This document shows positions 1-10,335 of a stretch of 21,313 bases of DNA, piece after piece. The DNA lies in NCBI RefSeq assembly GCF_000524195.1, contig NW_020170413.1:111003-132315 (forward strand), read 5' to 3'. The notes under the pieces are model-generated. The model worked only from the letters and a program-made list of their open reading frames with translations. It did no database searches and was not told where the DNA came from. Position 1 is the stretch's first letter. Every line of letters starts with the position of its first letter. The DNA is from Echinococcus granulosus (Eukaryota; Platyhelminthes; Cestoda; Cyclophyllidea; Taeniidae). The position numbers and the translations under genes are program-made.

Positions 1-2160
1 AGTTGGTTTACCACAGTAGTTAAGAGTCGGGTAGCGTACTGTAGGCGTGCATTAACATTTGTGTTTATAAATTGGTTCTCCTCATGACTAAATGACATTA
101 TTCAAGGGAACGACGTAGGTTAAGTACTCGTGGCTGCAGTCAAGAAGCATGGCCATAAGCAGGCAGCTGGATGAAATCCAGTGGAAAAGCATTGTTAGTG
201 TATTCAGGAATGGCAGTTCTTCAAAGTTTAAATTGCAATGCGGAAATAGTGGACTTGCAAAAGTGAAGTCCTTTAATTTACCTTTACGTTAATAAAGTGC
301 TTATCGTGGAATTCAAGCGTTAAAACCTAAAGTGGTAGCAACAGTCGCATGGACAGTTGATACAAAGCTGGCAGAAAACTGCATCACTGGCGTCAAATAT
401 CATTACTAGCTGGGTGGATGTGTGTTGAAGCCAGAGAAGTCTCTCGGGTTTTCCAATGGCGTCGACATGCCCATATACGGGGTCGCAGTTGAAATTCCTG
501 AGTTTTCTGTTTTCCTCTAAATGTTGTATTATTACAAGTAAACAAACTTAACGCACTACTTTTACACAAAAAAGAAGACTTTCATTTTGTATAACACAAA
601 GAATTATGCGGATTTCCTCTGGGCCTATTACTTTCGCAACTACTTTTGTTTAGGAACACACACATCACCTTTGCTACGGGTAATAACATAATAAAAAACT
701 GAATGGCGAAAAATTTGCGCATAATTACGGATTGGACACAAATTCTTCATAGCGCCAATGAAAGATGGCGGTGGCACCTCCAAGATGGGTCAGTATAGTG
801 TGGACACCCAATTAGCCAGCCTTGATGTGGACACCCCAAAACCTCTCTTTAACAGTAATGAGACGAGCAATGTGGGCGAGAGACCCCAGTTGGTGACCCA
901 TTCGCCACTTGTCCGTGAATTGTGAAACTATGACAAGCGAATACCGGAATAGCTCAAACCACGTATTTTGAAAGGATCGCTTGAAGGTAGTGAGAAGATC
1001 GTTTAAAATGGATTGAGCCACACTATAATGTTGCGACAAGGCACACTGTTGAACATCCTGAGATGCTCATACATATTTGTATGAAGTGAAGTAACTAGTG
1101 GGGTGCTCGTCGGAATCATTGTAGTCTAAAACCGGGTTATGAATGAAAGAATGAATGACTGGAGTGCATTAAGGTGAATGTGGATGAGCAAATGAATAGC
1201 AAAGCATTTGCATGGAGGCTTCAGTGGATGCCTCTGTGTGTAGCCACCGAAGTGCAAAACGAGTATCAATTCGGCATGGATCAGGTTTAAATAATCACAT
1301 GAAAATAATCGGAATTTTAAGTTCAGTGACCTCGCATTTGATACAAACCTGTTTATTTTGATCTTTACATTTCCGTGCTCTCCATCACAAATTCAATTTT
1401 GTTTTTGATTTCATAATTTCCTGTTGCTTTTATTCCTTCAGAAATACAGCAGTGACTTGTAAATTTAGGGTAGTCCCTTCTATGGGCTCCAATTTGCCCC
1501 CTTAAACCAACTACACTGACGTTTGAATACGATGACTGCTGACGTAAGGAATCGAAAGGCTTACCTCCTACCGACTGTTCTGGTACCCGCTCCTACTTTT
1601 CATCAGCCTTTGAGTGGCTCCACTCAATTTGGGTGTGACGGAGGCGCCTTGAAAACAAAGTGTGGTACTTGCTGTGTGGGAATACATTCTCTCATTGCAA
1701 GCCTCTGAGTCACATTTGGTTGGATGTCTTCGCCATTTGACTGTAACGCTTGTTCTTGTATTCTCAGCTATGCCAATCACATAAGGCGCAGTGGCAAGTA
1801 GTCGAAGTGAATGACAAGCATTGCAGCATACCCAAGAGAGATATTTCAGAAAATTTAAATGTCAAATGATAATGATGCCTTCTATGTAATCTAATACAGT
1901 TACGGTTTCGCATTGAAGGGAAGCATGTTGCATTTCACCTGTTAGTCACCGTTAGGGGAATCATTTGCTTATGCAGAAAGGTATATGTATGACAAAATTT
2001 TTCTTAAAACTACGACCTAATTTAATTGTTCCGTTCCACATAATTGCCGAATCATCGTGATCCAGCCAACTATCTAAGATAGTGTCAAACTCGTAATTCC
2101 CTCATCGTTCTGCAAATGTGTTGTGCTTTTATTTGCCGGAAAATAACTTATCACTAAACG
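1..2160. other. No recognisable gene; AT-rich non-coding DNA
   Basis: I see no gene here. The most protein-like small frame is an ATG frame on the plus strand at 149-292 (47 residues, beginning MAISRQLDEIQW), which I do not recognise. An 11-base direct repeat, TGTGGACACCC, occurs at 799-809 and 826-836. Open frames on both strands at 1523-1780 show no family motif. The stretch 1320-1440 is T-rich. Confidence 0.6.
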
Positions 2161-2348
2161 TTGATCCAAATTTATTTCTGGTCGTTACTCAGAAATCGAG
2201 AGTTGGTCTTCGGCAAAAGTTGCCATGACTTCAGTGGAGCTTCTGCAAAGACACCTGGTAGATTCGGTAGCTCATAGCTGATGCCCTTCTTCTGTAAAGG
2301 TGCTGTGGCCCAACGTCTGTTCCATGTTGCTGCTACCAGTGCAACACA

Positions 2349-2733
2349 ATGAGATCGAAACAGAGAAGGTGTTTCACACAGTTTGCATTAGCAAAATGTA
2401 GTTTCCTTCTTCCAACAGACAATCGGTGGTTTAAAGACGTGATGCTGAGAATCTTTCAGCTAATGGTAAAGAACTTTGTCGCAGGATTCTATCCTAAATT
2501 GATAGACCTGCGTGACTGTAGGACAGGGGTATATTCTTCCCTACAGGTTCAGGAAACCAGTTATATGCAACAACAGTTGCTCAATCAGAGGCTTTCCATG
2601 CCTTCCAGTTCCTTTTAATTGGATAATTTACTTAAAAATAAAGGGAAGGAATGAGGCAGCTGATGTGTTGTCGTGGCACTATAAAATGAGTTCTTTGTGC
2701 CAAGAAAATATAATGCCTCGGCACAAGAGGTAG
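2349..2733 (+). pseudogene. Degenerate Ty3/gypsy pol: RT connection and RNase H
   Basis: RNase H degrades the RNA strand during retroelement reverse transcription. Two overlapping plus frames carry pieces of it. Frame one (2349-2618, 89 aa) has in order an FTQFA-like stretch (residues 9-13), W27, F36, L38, P49, and D56 followed by RTGV. This order resembles the family pattern FxxFA, W, AF, LK, PD, DASxxG. Frame two (2512-2733) holds GRNEAADVLSW, close to the hallmark end of Ty3/gypsy RNase H (GxxNxxADALSR), with the D codon at 2662-2664. The D56 to ADVLS distance is about 50 codons, against roughly 110 expected, so there is an internal deletion plus a frameshift. A shorter plus frame at 2172-2288 (IESWSSAK) may be thumb sequence. 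Recognition is by motif only; chance is not excluded. Confidence 0.45.
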
Positions 2734-3104
2734 CATAATTGAGTACCGCGCAAATTGCTTCAATTTCGATATTCCATTTGCTGTGTCGATATACAAAACG
2801 ACGCTGTTAGAAAAAACAAATCCTTCACAGTTTGTAACAACAAAGATCTAATCTAGGCGGCACAAGTTGTAACGAATCCGCATCGATAAAAACACATCGG
2901 GTAATGAAAACCCCGGCAATTATTGTTTATAAATCACATTTTTCAAATTATATTCTAGTAAATTCTTTTATTTTTAAAAAAGCAGGCTATTCTCGGAACT
3001 TGAATAGCACCTATTTACTCTAGCGAATATACTACTTAAAGTGCAGAGTAGTACTATGCTGCTTGGACTTGCCAATCATTTAGCTCCGTACCTAGAGGTC
3101 AAAA

Positions 3105-3374
3105 ATGGGTCAAGTCCTTCTTACAAACGTGCCTATCGTTCAGGATGAAGTGTTCATCAGGATGGCTCTCTATTTTATCGTCTTCGGATATACCGATGAC
3201 GGTGTAGAATCGACAGCTTTAGCCTACCTAGTCTTTTTTACCGCGAAATTAAAAATATGTTTGGTTGGAAATGGACAAGAGCGCATTTCTGTTTCACATT
3301 CCTCCTCCTTCGAGGCGTTTAAAATAACAGTCCAAATGAAGTCATTACTGACCGTCTATGTGTTTTTAGCCTAA
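3105..3374 (+). pseudogene. Degenerate Ty3/gypsy reverse transcriptase palm
   Basis: The frame encodes 89 residues. Residues 5-13 read LLTNVPIVQ, resembling the GLxNAPATFQ block of Ty3/gypsy reverse transcriptase. After 15 more residues comes YTDD (residues 29-32, bases 3189-3200), matching the catalytic YxDD box. The spacing from N to the first D is 23 residues against about 24 in the family. LVFFTAKLKI follows where the family has HLxxVFxxLxxxGLKI. The KC and FLGH motifs that should follow are not convincing, so the copy is decayed. It lies downstream of the RNase H remnant on the same strand, which is the wrong order for a single pol gene, so the two probably come from different insertions. 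The ATG has context AAAATGG, but I take this as coincidence. Confidence 0.5.
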
Positions 3375-3813
3375 AGTCAATTAAATTCTTTGGTAACAAG
3401 AACTTAATAAGTATAACATTTTCGGCGCCTTTTAGAATTTATTTGCAATCAGTACAACTGTGAACAAATCTGACTTTAAAAAATTCAACGCTCCTGCTTT
3501 CCCATAACAAATGGGTCTAAACCATTAGATCGCACTATAGTTGCACCTCATTTCGGTTTAACTATTTGGCTGTTGACAAAACATCGGTTGGGGTACTTTC
3601 GGCTCCTCCATTTGTGTTGGTTAAGGAGTAGTATTTTATAGTCGCAACAAGTAACCCAAACTTCAGCAATTGTAAATTTTTTGTCATCCGTCTTATAGAT
3701 ATTTCGCTATCTCTATTTTTTGCCTTACTTACCTGTTTTGAGTTCTCTTTACCCAATTTAAAAAAGAATTTGAGGTGAGGAATGTTTTTAAAGAATGTAT
3801 TTAATCATCCCTG
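3375..3813. other. Spacer between RT-like and integrase-like remnants
   Basis: This stretch is AT-rich with many stops in all frames. In an intact pol gene it would hold the RT thumb and RNase H, but I cannot find their motifs on the plus strand. A minus frame at 3562-3756 shows nothing recognisable. Confidence 0.5.
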
Positions 3814-4056
3814 GTGGACAAAATCCACCTGTTAACCAAACACCGGATTGGCTCTTTTGACAGGACATCCAAGTTCGAGTCTCCATTGGTTTTGTGGATA
3901 CGATCGAGATGTTTGTTTGCTGCACACACCTATTTTAAGAGAGTTGGAGTTGAGTCAGTAGCTGTGAGAACCCGTGATTTTCAAAGTTATTTGGTACTGA
4001 AAGAAGAGGTTAACATCACAGGCTGGAGAAAATCTATTTCCACTAAAATCAGTTAA
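3814..4056 (+). pseudogene. Degenerate Ty3/gypsy integrase core
   Basis: This 80-codon open frame resembles the retroelement integrase core, the DDE enzyme that inserts the cDNA copy. FDRTSKFESPL (residues 15-25) parallels the conserved DRFSKxxEAIPL block. KRVGVES and then DFQSYL about eight residues later parallel RFGVPxxIxSDRGxxFxS. The second catalytic aspartate, expected in SDRG, falls on TR, so the active site is broken. No HPQ or ER motifs were found downstream. It lies about 0.5 kb after the palm remnant on the same strand, so the two could be one copy that has lost its RNase H. A 6-base inverted repeat (GGTGGA, CAAAA, TCCACC) sits at 3813-3829. Confidence 0.4.
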
Positions 4057-4420
4057 GGCCTTCACATGTTTCTGGAATCTTAATCTTACTGCCGTATGGA
4101 CTTAACTTGCCCTTTAAATCCGTAGATAAGTTAAAAATGTACAACTGACTTTTGAACTGGACGTAATAGCATATACTACTAAGGGAGAAGGTAGGCTCTG
4201 ATACCAGTATTGGCAGATAGTAGGCCTTCAAGAAAGTCAAGTGCCAATCCAAATACAGCTTGCTTTCGGTTTCTGAGGCGGCGACTGTTCCTAAAATTTT
4301 TAAGAGCTGTGACTCTTGCATTCTGTAAAATGCTAGTAATGCCTTGCCAGAAGAAAATCGAATTGTATCGGCCATGGCAAGGTAGACGGTTCTGACCTTA
4401 TTCGCGTTTTCATAGGTCAT
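4049..4420 (-). other. Unrecognised 123-codon open frame
   Basis: The frame is open for 123 codons on the minus strand but I do not recognise the product. The stretch TESKLYLDWHLTFLKAYYL vaguely recalls the TEKExLAxxxALxKFxxYL block of retroelement RNase H. No DASxxG block or TDH follows. The codon use shows no clear bias and a plus frame (4210-4395) is open over part of it. It may be a chance frame in T-rich DNA. Confidence 0.12.
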
Positions 4421-4460
4421 CCATAAAATTGCCTCTAACCCATGCTTATCAATATTATTC

Positions 4461-4711
4461 TTGATGAAGCAGTGCCGCTGGACCCACTACTTTCTGACTC
4501 TTGTGGAAGAAATTTTAAGTCCCTATGCCTTACGAAATGAATTTACCTCGTTTCTAAGGCAAATTGGTAGTGCGAAAATCAAAGAAGTTCTGTATGTAAC
4601 AGTTAAACTTACGACCCATAATCTAATAGCACAGAAGTCCTGGTCCAAATAATGAAATGCTGCCATGGAGACCACCTGTTTGTGGTTAGACTAGAGAGGT
4701 ATCTGTGATTC
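4461..4711. other. No supported gene
   Basis: A plus frame of 63 codons (4461-4652) has no recognisable motif. A small inverted repeat, ACCAC and GTGGT around a 6-base loop, lies near 4670-4687. Nothing else is visible. Confidence 0.4.
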
Positions 4712-4897
4712 CTATTGAATGAAATCATCACTCAAATATGTTTGAAAGGCGATTATGCCAAAAATGGTAAACTCTGCTTCAGAGATGGCTCTAGAAATAA
4801 TTGAACAACTGATGTGAGTCAGGTCATTGCAGCCCAATTCATCTTCACCAGTTGTCTCACTCACAAGTGGCATAAAATGGGGAGAACTAACTTTCAT
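4712..4897 (-). pseudogene. Degenerate Ty3/gypsy RNase H fragment
   Basis: This 61-codon minus frame contains ISRAISEAEFTIFGIIAF, then QTYLSDDF. Ty3/gypsy RNase H has aSRxLsxAExnY, then AivxAlxxFxxYLxGxxF, in the same order. The SRA, AE and F-YL-F positions agree, although several residues between them are missing. The aspartate-bearing DAS block is not recognisable upstream. It lies downstream, on the same strand, of the possible RT thumb at 4998-5219, which is the correct pol order. The spacing is about 300 bases where roughly 130 is expected, so an insertion or heavy decay must be assumed. Confidence 0.35.
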
Positions 4898-4997
4898 CCT
4901 CGAGGTTTTCTACCCGTATTTTGGTTTCATTTACTGCCATCTCTTTCAGTCTCTTTACTTAGCCAATTTAGAAGCAGAACCTGCAGCATATCGCTTT

Positions 4998-5219
4998 TCA
5001 CGTTTCCATCTTTGTGCACGATGATTGGTACCAAATCGTTTTAATGCCATCAACTGGCCTTAATAACTCATTTGAAATTGACCAAGGCACCCACATCTCG
5101 GGTGTGGTTGCCTGATCCGCCTCGCTGAGGGAGGAGTTAACAGACCTCACACATTCTTCATCATGTCGTGTCAGTGGCGTAGCTGCAATCCATTCCACAT
5201 CGGCGAGGTAAACCCTCAC
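4998..5219 (-). pseudogene. Possible Ty3/gypsy RT thumb fragment
   Basis: A 73-codon minus frame with more G+C than its surroundings. WIAATPLTRH and DEECVRSVNSSLSEA resemble the thumb and connection pattern FxxIAxPLTxL, then W-x-EC-xxAF-xxLK-xxL, with about ten residues missing between them. The FLGLxxYYRRF motif expected upstream is absent. The alternative is an ordinary exon of an unknown gene: the frame has balanced composition and nearly half of its third positions are G or C. The support is weaker than for the neighbouring RNase H-like frame. Overlapping plus frames (4814-5044) look like shadows. Confidence 0.25.
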
Positions 5220-6582
5220 AAATGTTTGATTTCAATACCCCAATAAACTGCATTAGTCAAACGCCAGGTTAATTTAATGAGCTTCATCTGGAAAAAATGT
5301 AGCTTCTTATCACAAACTAATGAGTAGCATGGTCTTACGAAAAAGATTATTGTCAGTACAGTATTAAAGTAGCAAATTTTTGATTCCGACAAAGTATGCG
5401 TGAATTAATTGTGGAATTGTAATGTAAGGACAAATGGTAAAACTATCAGAGCACATCGAAATGTCTGTCGCATTTGAAGTCAAGCATTCGCTGCAAAATC
5501 ACAAAAAAGTCACTCCAGTTACTATCGTTCTATCCCTAGACCTTGGCGTAAAAGTGATAATGTGACCGAGATGCCGTGTCGATGATCAAACTGGTAACAC
5601 TAACAGGCACGATATGACCTGGACAAGGTCAAATGAATTAAATCTGCTTTTCAACCAATCATTACAAATCACGGTTTCCTAGACTGACTTTAGTTAATTT
5701 TACCCCGAACTCAAGCAATCCTCGTCACTAGGTGCCATTGATGTGGTTCCAATACCCTCAAAGATGTTTGATTCCGATGAACCAAATATCTTATTCAATC
5801 CATCTCAAAGTATTTTCGAAGATCTTATTAATAAATAAACTGTGCAGATTTGAATGCCGGGAAGTTAGTAAGGCAGGTTGCCCTCTTTAGTCGCCGTGCT
5901 GATTTGCTTTGGCCCAAAAAACACCATCAAGCCACTCTTATAAAGCGTGATTCTAAACCTCTGCAGTGTGGTGTATTCTACTGAACAGATTTGCCTGTTC
6001 CAACACCTTAGTCAGTTTACTTATATTGTACCGTCTTATAGAAGTGAACTCGAAATTAAATAATATGTGGCTTGCTGAAGAAGGAAAGGAAAGCATCTAT
6101 GCAGGAGTTTAAATTATTTATTCTGGTAAATTCCGTTAGAATTTTGACGAACTTTAATACGGAGTAAAGTCGTGTATAAGTGCAGCATTAATAAAACACC
6201 GTGGTTTGGTCATTAAATGAACACGAAGAAAGAGTGATGCACCTACTCAAGAAAATCTGGAGAAATAGAAGCTTTCTTTACCAGCAGTTATGGCATTCCC
6301 CATTAAGGCGAGAATCCTCATTCCGCGTTTAATAATAAACGGGGCAACACAAGAAAACTCCGCCATTTTAGTCGAAGGTAGCACTAGTGGTAGTCCAGTC
6401 CGCATCAAATCCACCCACCAGATCCATCCGTATTCATCCGTCCGTCGATCACATTCATTTATTTGTCTTCTAGTTATTTTATCACCTCTGCTCCTGTTGC
6501 TCACACCTACTATTATGGATGCCTCAATATAATCATCAATTCATCTCGGACGTCTTCATTCATTTACCACAACTTTATTCTT
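5220..6582. other. No recognisable gene
   Basis: No frame in this 1.36 kb carries a family motif. Overlapping frames at 6247-6532 (85 codons minus, 80 plus) are open but unrecognised. A short inverted repeat, CGTTTA-ATAA-TAAACG, lies at 6326-6341. CATCCGT-like simple sequence occurs at 6423-6447 and again near 16052-16064. Confidence 0.5.
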
Positions 6583-6807
6583 TCAATTCATGTAAACGCC
6601 TTTCCTACCCCTTGAAACTCCAACTTTGTATATTGTTTTGACAAACACTTTGGGCTCAGCAAATCGAGTTAAACGCACCAAAATAGGAAGGTCAGCGGGC
6701 ATCCCCGTAAAATAATCTGTGATAGTAAAAACAACCCATTTGTTCCTCAAATTACTGCCAAGATCATTGTTTGAAGTAAAACTGAAGGGGCATATGGCGG
6801 CTGTCAA
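6583..6807 (-). pseudogene. Degenerate Ty3/gypsy integrase core fragment
   Basis: A 74-codon minus frame. Residues 24-34, WVVFTITDYFT, followed by PADLPI (residues 37-42), match the first half of the integrase core, where the family reads YILVxxDYFTKWxEAxPI. An upstream D15 in NDLG would be the first catalytic aspartate of DxxGPLP, with about three residues lost. Then AEPKVFVKTIYKVGVS parallels the AxxVAxxFVxxIxxRFGVP block. The SDxG block with the second aspartate is missing and the frame ends at a TGA. A C-x2-C (CAFC, 6942-6953) lies about 60 codons upstream but is weak as a zinc finger. No RNase H or RT motif was found next to it, so the fragment is isolated. Confidence 0.5.
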
Positions 6808-9050
6808 ACCAAGTTTGAGGGCTTACGGTAGATTTCACACGCAAATTATGCTCTTATGACCACTTATCATTCACACACCGCTCTTAAGGTTCATAGTTTT
6901 TAGCTTTTCAAATTAAAGTAGTTATCATTTGCCAAACAAATGCAAAATGCACAGCTTGCCATAAGAAGCGATTACCTAATTCAACTCATAACAAGTGAGA
7001 ATCGAGATATTCAATTCGAAGTTCACCTGCCATCCATATTTAAGCAACTCTACAGTGCTACAATGATCCCCACCATATGACGACGGCGTACTAAACAACT
7101 TGGAATAGCCTACTAGTAGTAGAATCTCATTTCATCCTGATACAACTGGGGCTATTCATGTGTCGGAAGTTCTCATTAAACGTTAACACCACAAATAAAG
7201 AAGTTATTCTTAGTCTTTTCCACTGCAAGTACACCTTTGGCACACGCGAATTTATTCATGAAAGTAATAGGTGAATACTGCTTGCACGTATGCCTAATGC
7301 ACCGTTATGGTTGCTGAAATATGAAAAAGTAGTCAGTAATGCATATGCTTTAATCTCATGATCCTGTAGAATTTTTAACAACTTCTAAAGAGATTTCAAA
7401 TCCCGAGATGTTTCATCAAGACAATATGAAATATTAGCAACAGGAATATAAACTGAATAAAAGTTGGCGAAAATGTGCTGATACCACAAATCAATAGTGC
7501 ATTAATCCGCTTTGCATTCACTACTTAATTTACTGAGTAGCCCATTACCAAAACGAAACATTACTCCATAAAGGCAAATTTATTTAGTTTATAGATATTC
7601 TACGTGATTTATTCATCTTGCTTGACAGTTTTTGAATGTTACATGAAACGTCGTCATTGTGAATGCCACAACTGGGGCTAAAGTTAAATTTGTGGCACCA
7701 GTAGCGGTGAAAAATTTGTTTAGAATGCCCAAATTAACACTTCTTAAGTGCGAGCACCAAGGTGTAAAGAGGATCGTTAAGTTGAAGGACTCGATTCACC
7801 TCACCTAGTCACTGTTATGGAGAGTCCTACTGTAGTGCTAGTTTGGGGGAGTTGTGGCATCACCGTTCAATTATTATCCACCCATTGAAATGCAAACATT
7901 TCAGTGGTGATGGCTGTGATGCTTTTAAGCCGTGTGGCTGCCGTTTTGTGCTTTCTACACACTGCTGCCATTCAACAGAAGTAAAGTTGTTTGACCCATC
8001 AACACCCTCGTGCTATCTTCCGGTTCATTATCCAAGTTAAGTGAATTGAAACACATCCGTATGAAATCTTCTTCACACCTTGTTAAATATCACCTTTAGA
8101 GTAATCATTACTAAAAACTTCTTGCCATTCACCTGAACCTCTTCCTCATTCATCAATGCAAAGAACGATGCACAAGCCTTGAGTTTGGTGGTGTTATTTT
8201 CAGATGAATTACAGAGCTCTCTTTGCATGTTTTAATGGTAACTACCTCAAAATTTATCCAAGACTACCCTCAAGCATTTGGATAACATGCTTTACCAGTA
8301 CTGGGACTAGAGAATTTCGCTGGGCTTCTAAAAGTGCGAAATGGTCAGTGACACAAGTGGACAATAGAATGGTATGCAACTAATAGACTGTGTATTGAGA
8401 TTGTTTGGTAAGTTTTCCATAAGGAAATTGATAATGCGAGGTACAAACTGCCACAGGGTGGCTTATCAGGAGGTGGGTTCACTTAAGCTTGTTCAGCTTC
8501 ATTCCACTTGTTCTCGCTCGGTTTGGCTTCTTCGAGTACACAGTATTTCCATAAAATTCTCACACATTCTGCAACATAAACTAACCCTATCCCTAAGAAC
8601 TCTATAGTTTAATTAAACATTGACAATTGTAGACACAATGGATGTGCTGAGATGTAGGGCAGAGCGGTTGGGAGAGATAGGAAGTTCTCCCTTAGAGACA
8701 AGGGATGCGATAGAATCCATGGGAAATTCTAAATCGCCAGAGCTGTTCTGACTTCAGTGGAACCTGCATGATTAAATCATTAAGTCATACCAAATTGTTC
8801 AACTTGTTTTAGGTGCCTCAAGCTTTAGGTATCTTTTTAAACCTGAAAATGAGCAACTGAATGTACGATGGAAAAAATGTCAAATTGGGCATCATTTCTA
8901 ACACTCCACACGTTTGCTCTTCCTCGTTGCCCTACACAACTCTTCCAAGTAATCGCAACGAACCACACAGCGGAACAAGGGATAATTCGATAAGTCCGGA
9001 TTTTTGGAAGAAATCTCCTCATTAGTCATGGAACATGCTGTAGGTTAGCC
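6808..9050. other. No recognisable gene
   Basis: This 2.2 kb is AT-rich and has no supported gene. Plus frames at 7843-8040 (cysteine-rich, 65 codons) and 8374-8607 (77 codons) are open but unrecognised. An 8-base inverted repeat, TGCCACAA and TTGTGGCA, lies at 7664-7697. A 12-base palindrome, GTTTAATTAAAC, is at 8607-8618. These sizes are expected by chance in 21 kb. Confidence 0.5.
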
Positions 9051-9356
9051 TTAGATTCTGCAACATTGAGTTTCCTGCAATGTGAAGTCCAAAGCGAGTA
9101 ATTTTGCTTTGAGTAGCGCAGCATTTGGAATAAAGAAAGCGGACCTGTGGTCCGGACAGCTGCGGCACGGATAGATATTCGCGTTGGCCGTGTCCCCGCT
9201 CAAGACAGCTAAGGAGTACGCTCGAGAGGACTGAGTGACCAGATAAGGCTGCGTGACAAGGTAATAATGAGGAAATAGGATGTGTATAGGGCCTGGTGAC
9301 TCAAGGACCGATCCCAACTCGTGACGGCTTGAAATCCAACAGTGACTCAGACACAA
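9051..9356 (-). other. Exon-like or pol-like open frame with C-x2-C
   Basis: The minus frame is open for about 100 codons and is richer in G+C than the flanks. Near its middle the five residues YLVTQ occur twice, 18 bases apart (9249-9263 and 9231-9245). The two copies differ at three bases, all silent third positions. Further on, YPCRSC (a C-x2-C) is followed by PNAALL and LALDF. That order recalls the end of a Ty3/gypsy integrase zinc finger leading into the core (CxxC, PAGLL, DF), but the spacing is short. It could also be an exon of an unknown gene. There is no ATG start. Confidence 0.25.
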
Positions 9357-10125
9357 CTGATCTCATTGTACCATGTATTCATATACATAAACCAAAGGTC
9401 TATCACACAACTTAATGCCCAGAAGATTAGGTTAGGACAGTTTTTAACCAAATCACCCAACCGAACACATCGAAAGTAAAGAGAGAAAAGCACTTTTTTT
9501 CTGCCAGCATGAAGCGATCAACTCGAGAATTGTCAATTATTTCAGAGATTACGCTGTAAAAGGCCGATTTTAACAAATTAGAGCAGTCGACACGGTCACA
9601 TTGATGGTGTGTGAGGCACCATTGGTGGTGGTGCAGCCACCAGCGAAGAGCTGCCGAAACCACTAAAGCTCCGAAGGGATTTCAGGAGATATACCATCCC
9701 TCTCGAATTACCTATCATCTCATTGATAATGACTGTAATAGTCAATGTCTGATCGGATGCAAGAGATTTAATAGCAACTGTCAGATCTTCCTAGAGGAAG
9801 CTAAAAGGATCCACCAGTTAGGCTATACAGCTTTTTTAGTCTTCCTGTAAATTTGATTCTTCTGTTACTATAATTTACGCTCTCTTCACTAGAATCTCTA
9901 GTCATGGTACATCTATGCCTACACTAAATCCTCGTATGTTGAAGGAAAGTTAGCTAATGCCTCGTGTAGTATTTCAGCCGCTGTATTTCATGCGCACATG
10001 GTGAAGTTTCTGCATTAAAGTCCGGTAAAAAACAAACGTGAAGGGTTCTTTGCTCTTGGTCTCGATCAAGTGTGGATACAAAGCGTTGTCAAAGGTCCAT
10101 TTGGTTCCTCTAGTATCGAATGGCA
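9357..10125. other. No supported gene
   Basis: Overlapping open frames at 9427-9663 (minus) and 9611-9850 (plus, 79 codons, cysteine-rich) share no motif with families I know. A short GGTGG/CCACC-rich patch lies at 9611-9645. Nothing else stands out. Confidence 0.4.
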
Positions 10126-10335
10126 TCAGAACCATTTAGATATGAAGTTGGTGATGGTTGTGGGAACAGGAGCTCGCGGAGGTGCTTGTCCAGCCAGGTC
10201 CGTTGGTTGGTGCGTTGATACATAGCACTGGAGAAAAGGCCGTGTTGAAAAAATTCGCCGCCAATTTTGAACAGCCATGCAAAGATTGACCTCATCAGGA
10301 AGATCAGTGATTTCACGATATATACCACTTTGTGC
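10126..10335 (-). other. Exon-like open frame after a pyrimidine tract
   Basis: On the minus strand, a T- and C-rich stretch (10370-10460) is followed by an AG at 10336-10337. A 69-codon open frame then begins (AQSGIYREITDLPDEV...) and ends at a TGA at 10126-10128. That layout is what a 3' splice site plus a last coding exon would look like. A second frame through the same bases is also open (part of a 120-codon frame, 10110-10472), and a further CTCCAG acceptor-like site lies inside. I recognise no domain. The call rests on layout and composition only. Confidence 0.2.

Noticed and set aside
1568..1700. RT palm from APTFHQ in the plus frame at 1523-1708
   Set aside because: No YxDD-like box at the right distance and no other RT block around it.
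2340..2360. bantam-like TGAGATCG seed
   Set aside because: The match is limited to eight bases and no hairpin precursor is visible.
3840..3890. tRNA gene from a B-box-like GTTCGAGTCTC
   Set aside because: The T-arm does not pair, and no acceptor stem, A box or anticodon arm can be drawn. The bases lie within an integrase-like frame.
7664..7697. 8-base inverted repeat (also short hairpins at 3813-3829, 6326-6341 and 17759-17775)
   Set aside because: Several stems of six to eight bases with short loops are expected by chance in 21 kb, and no context supports a function.
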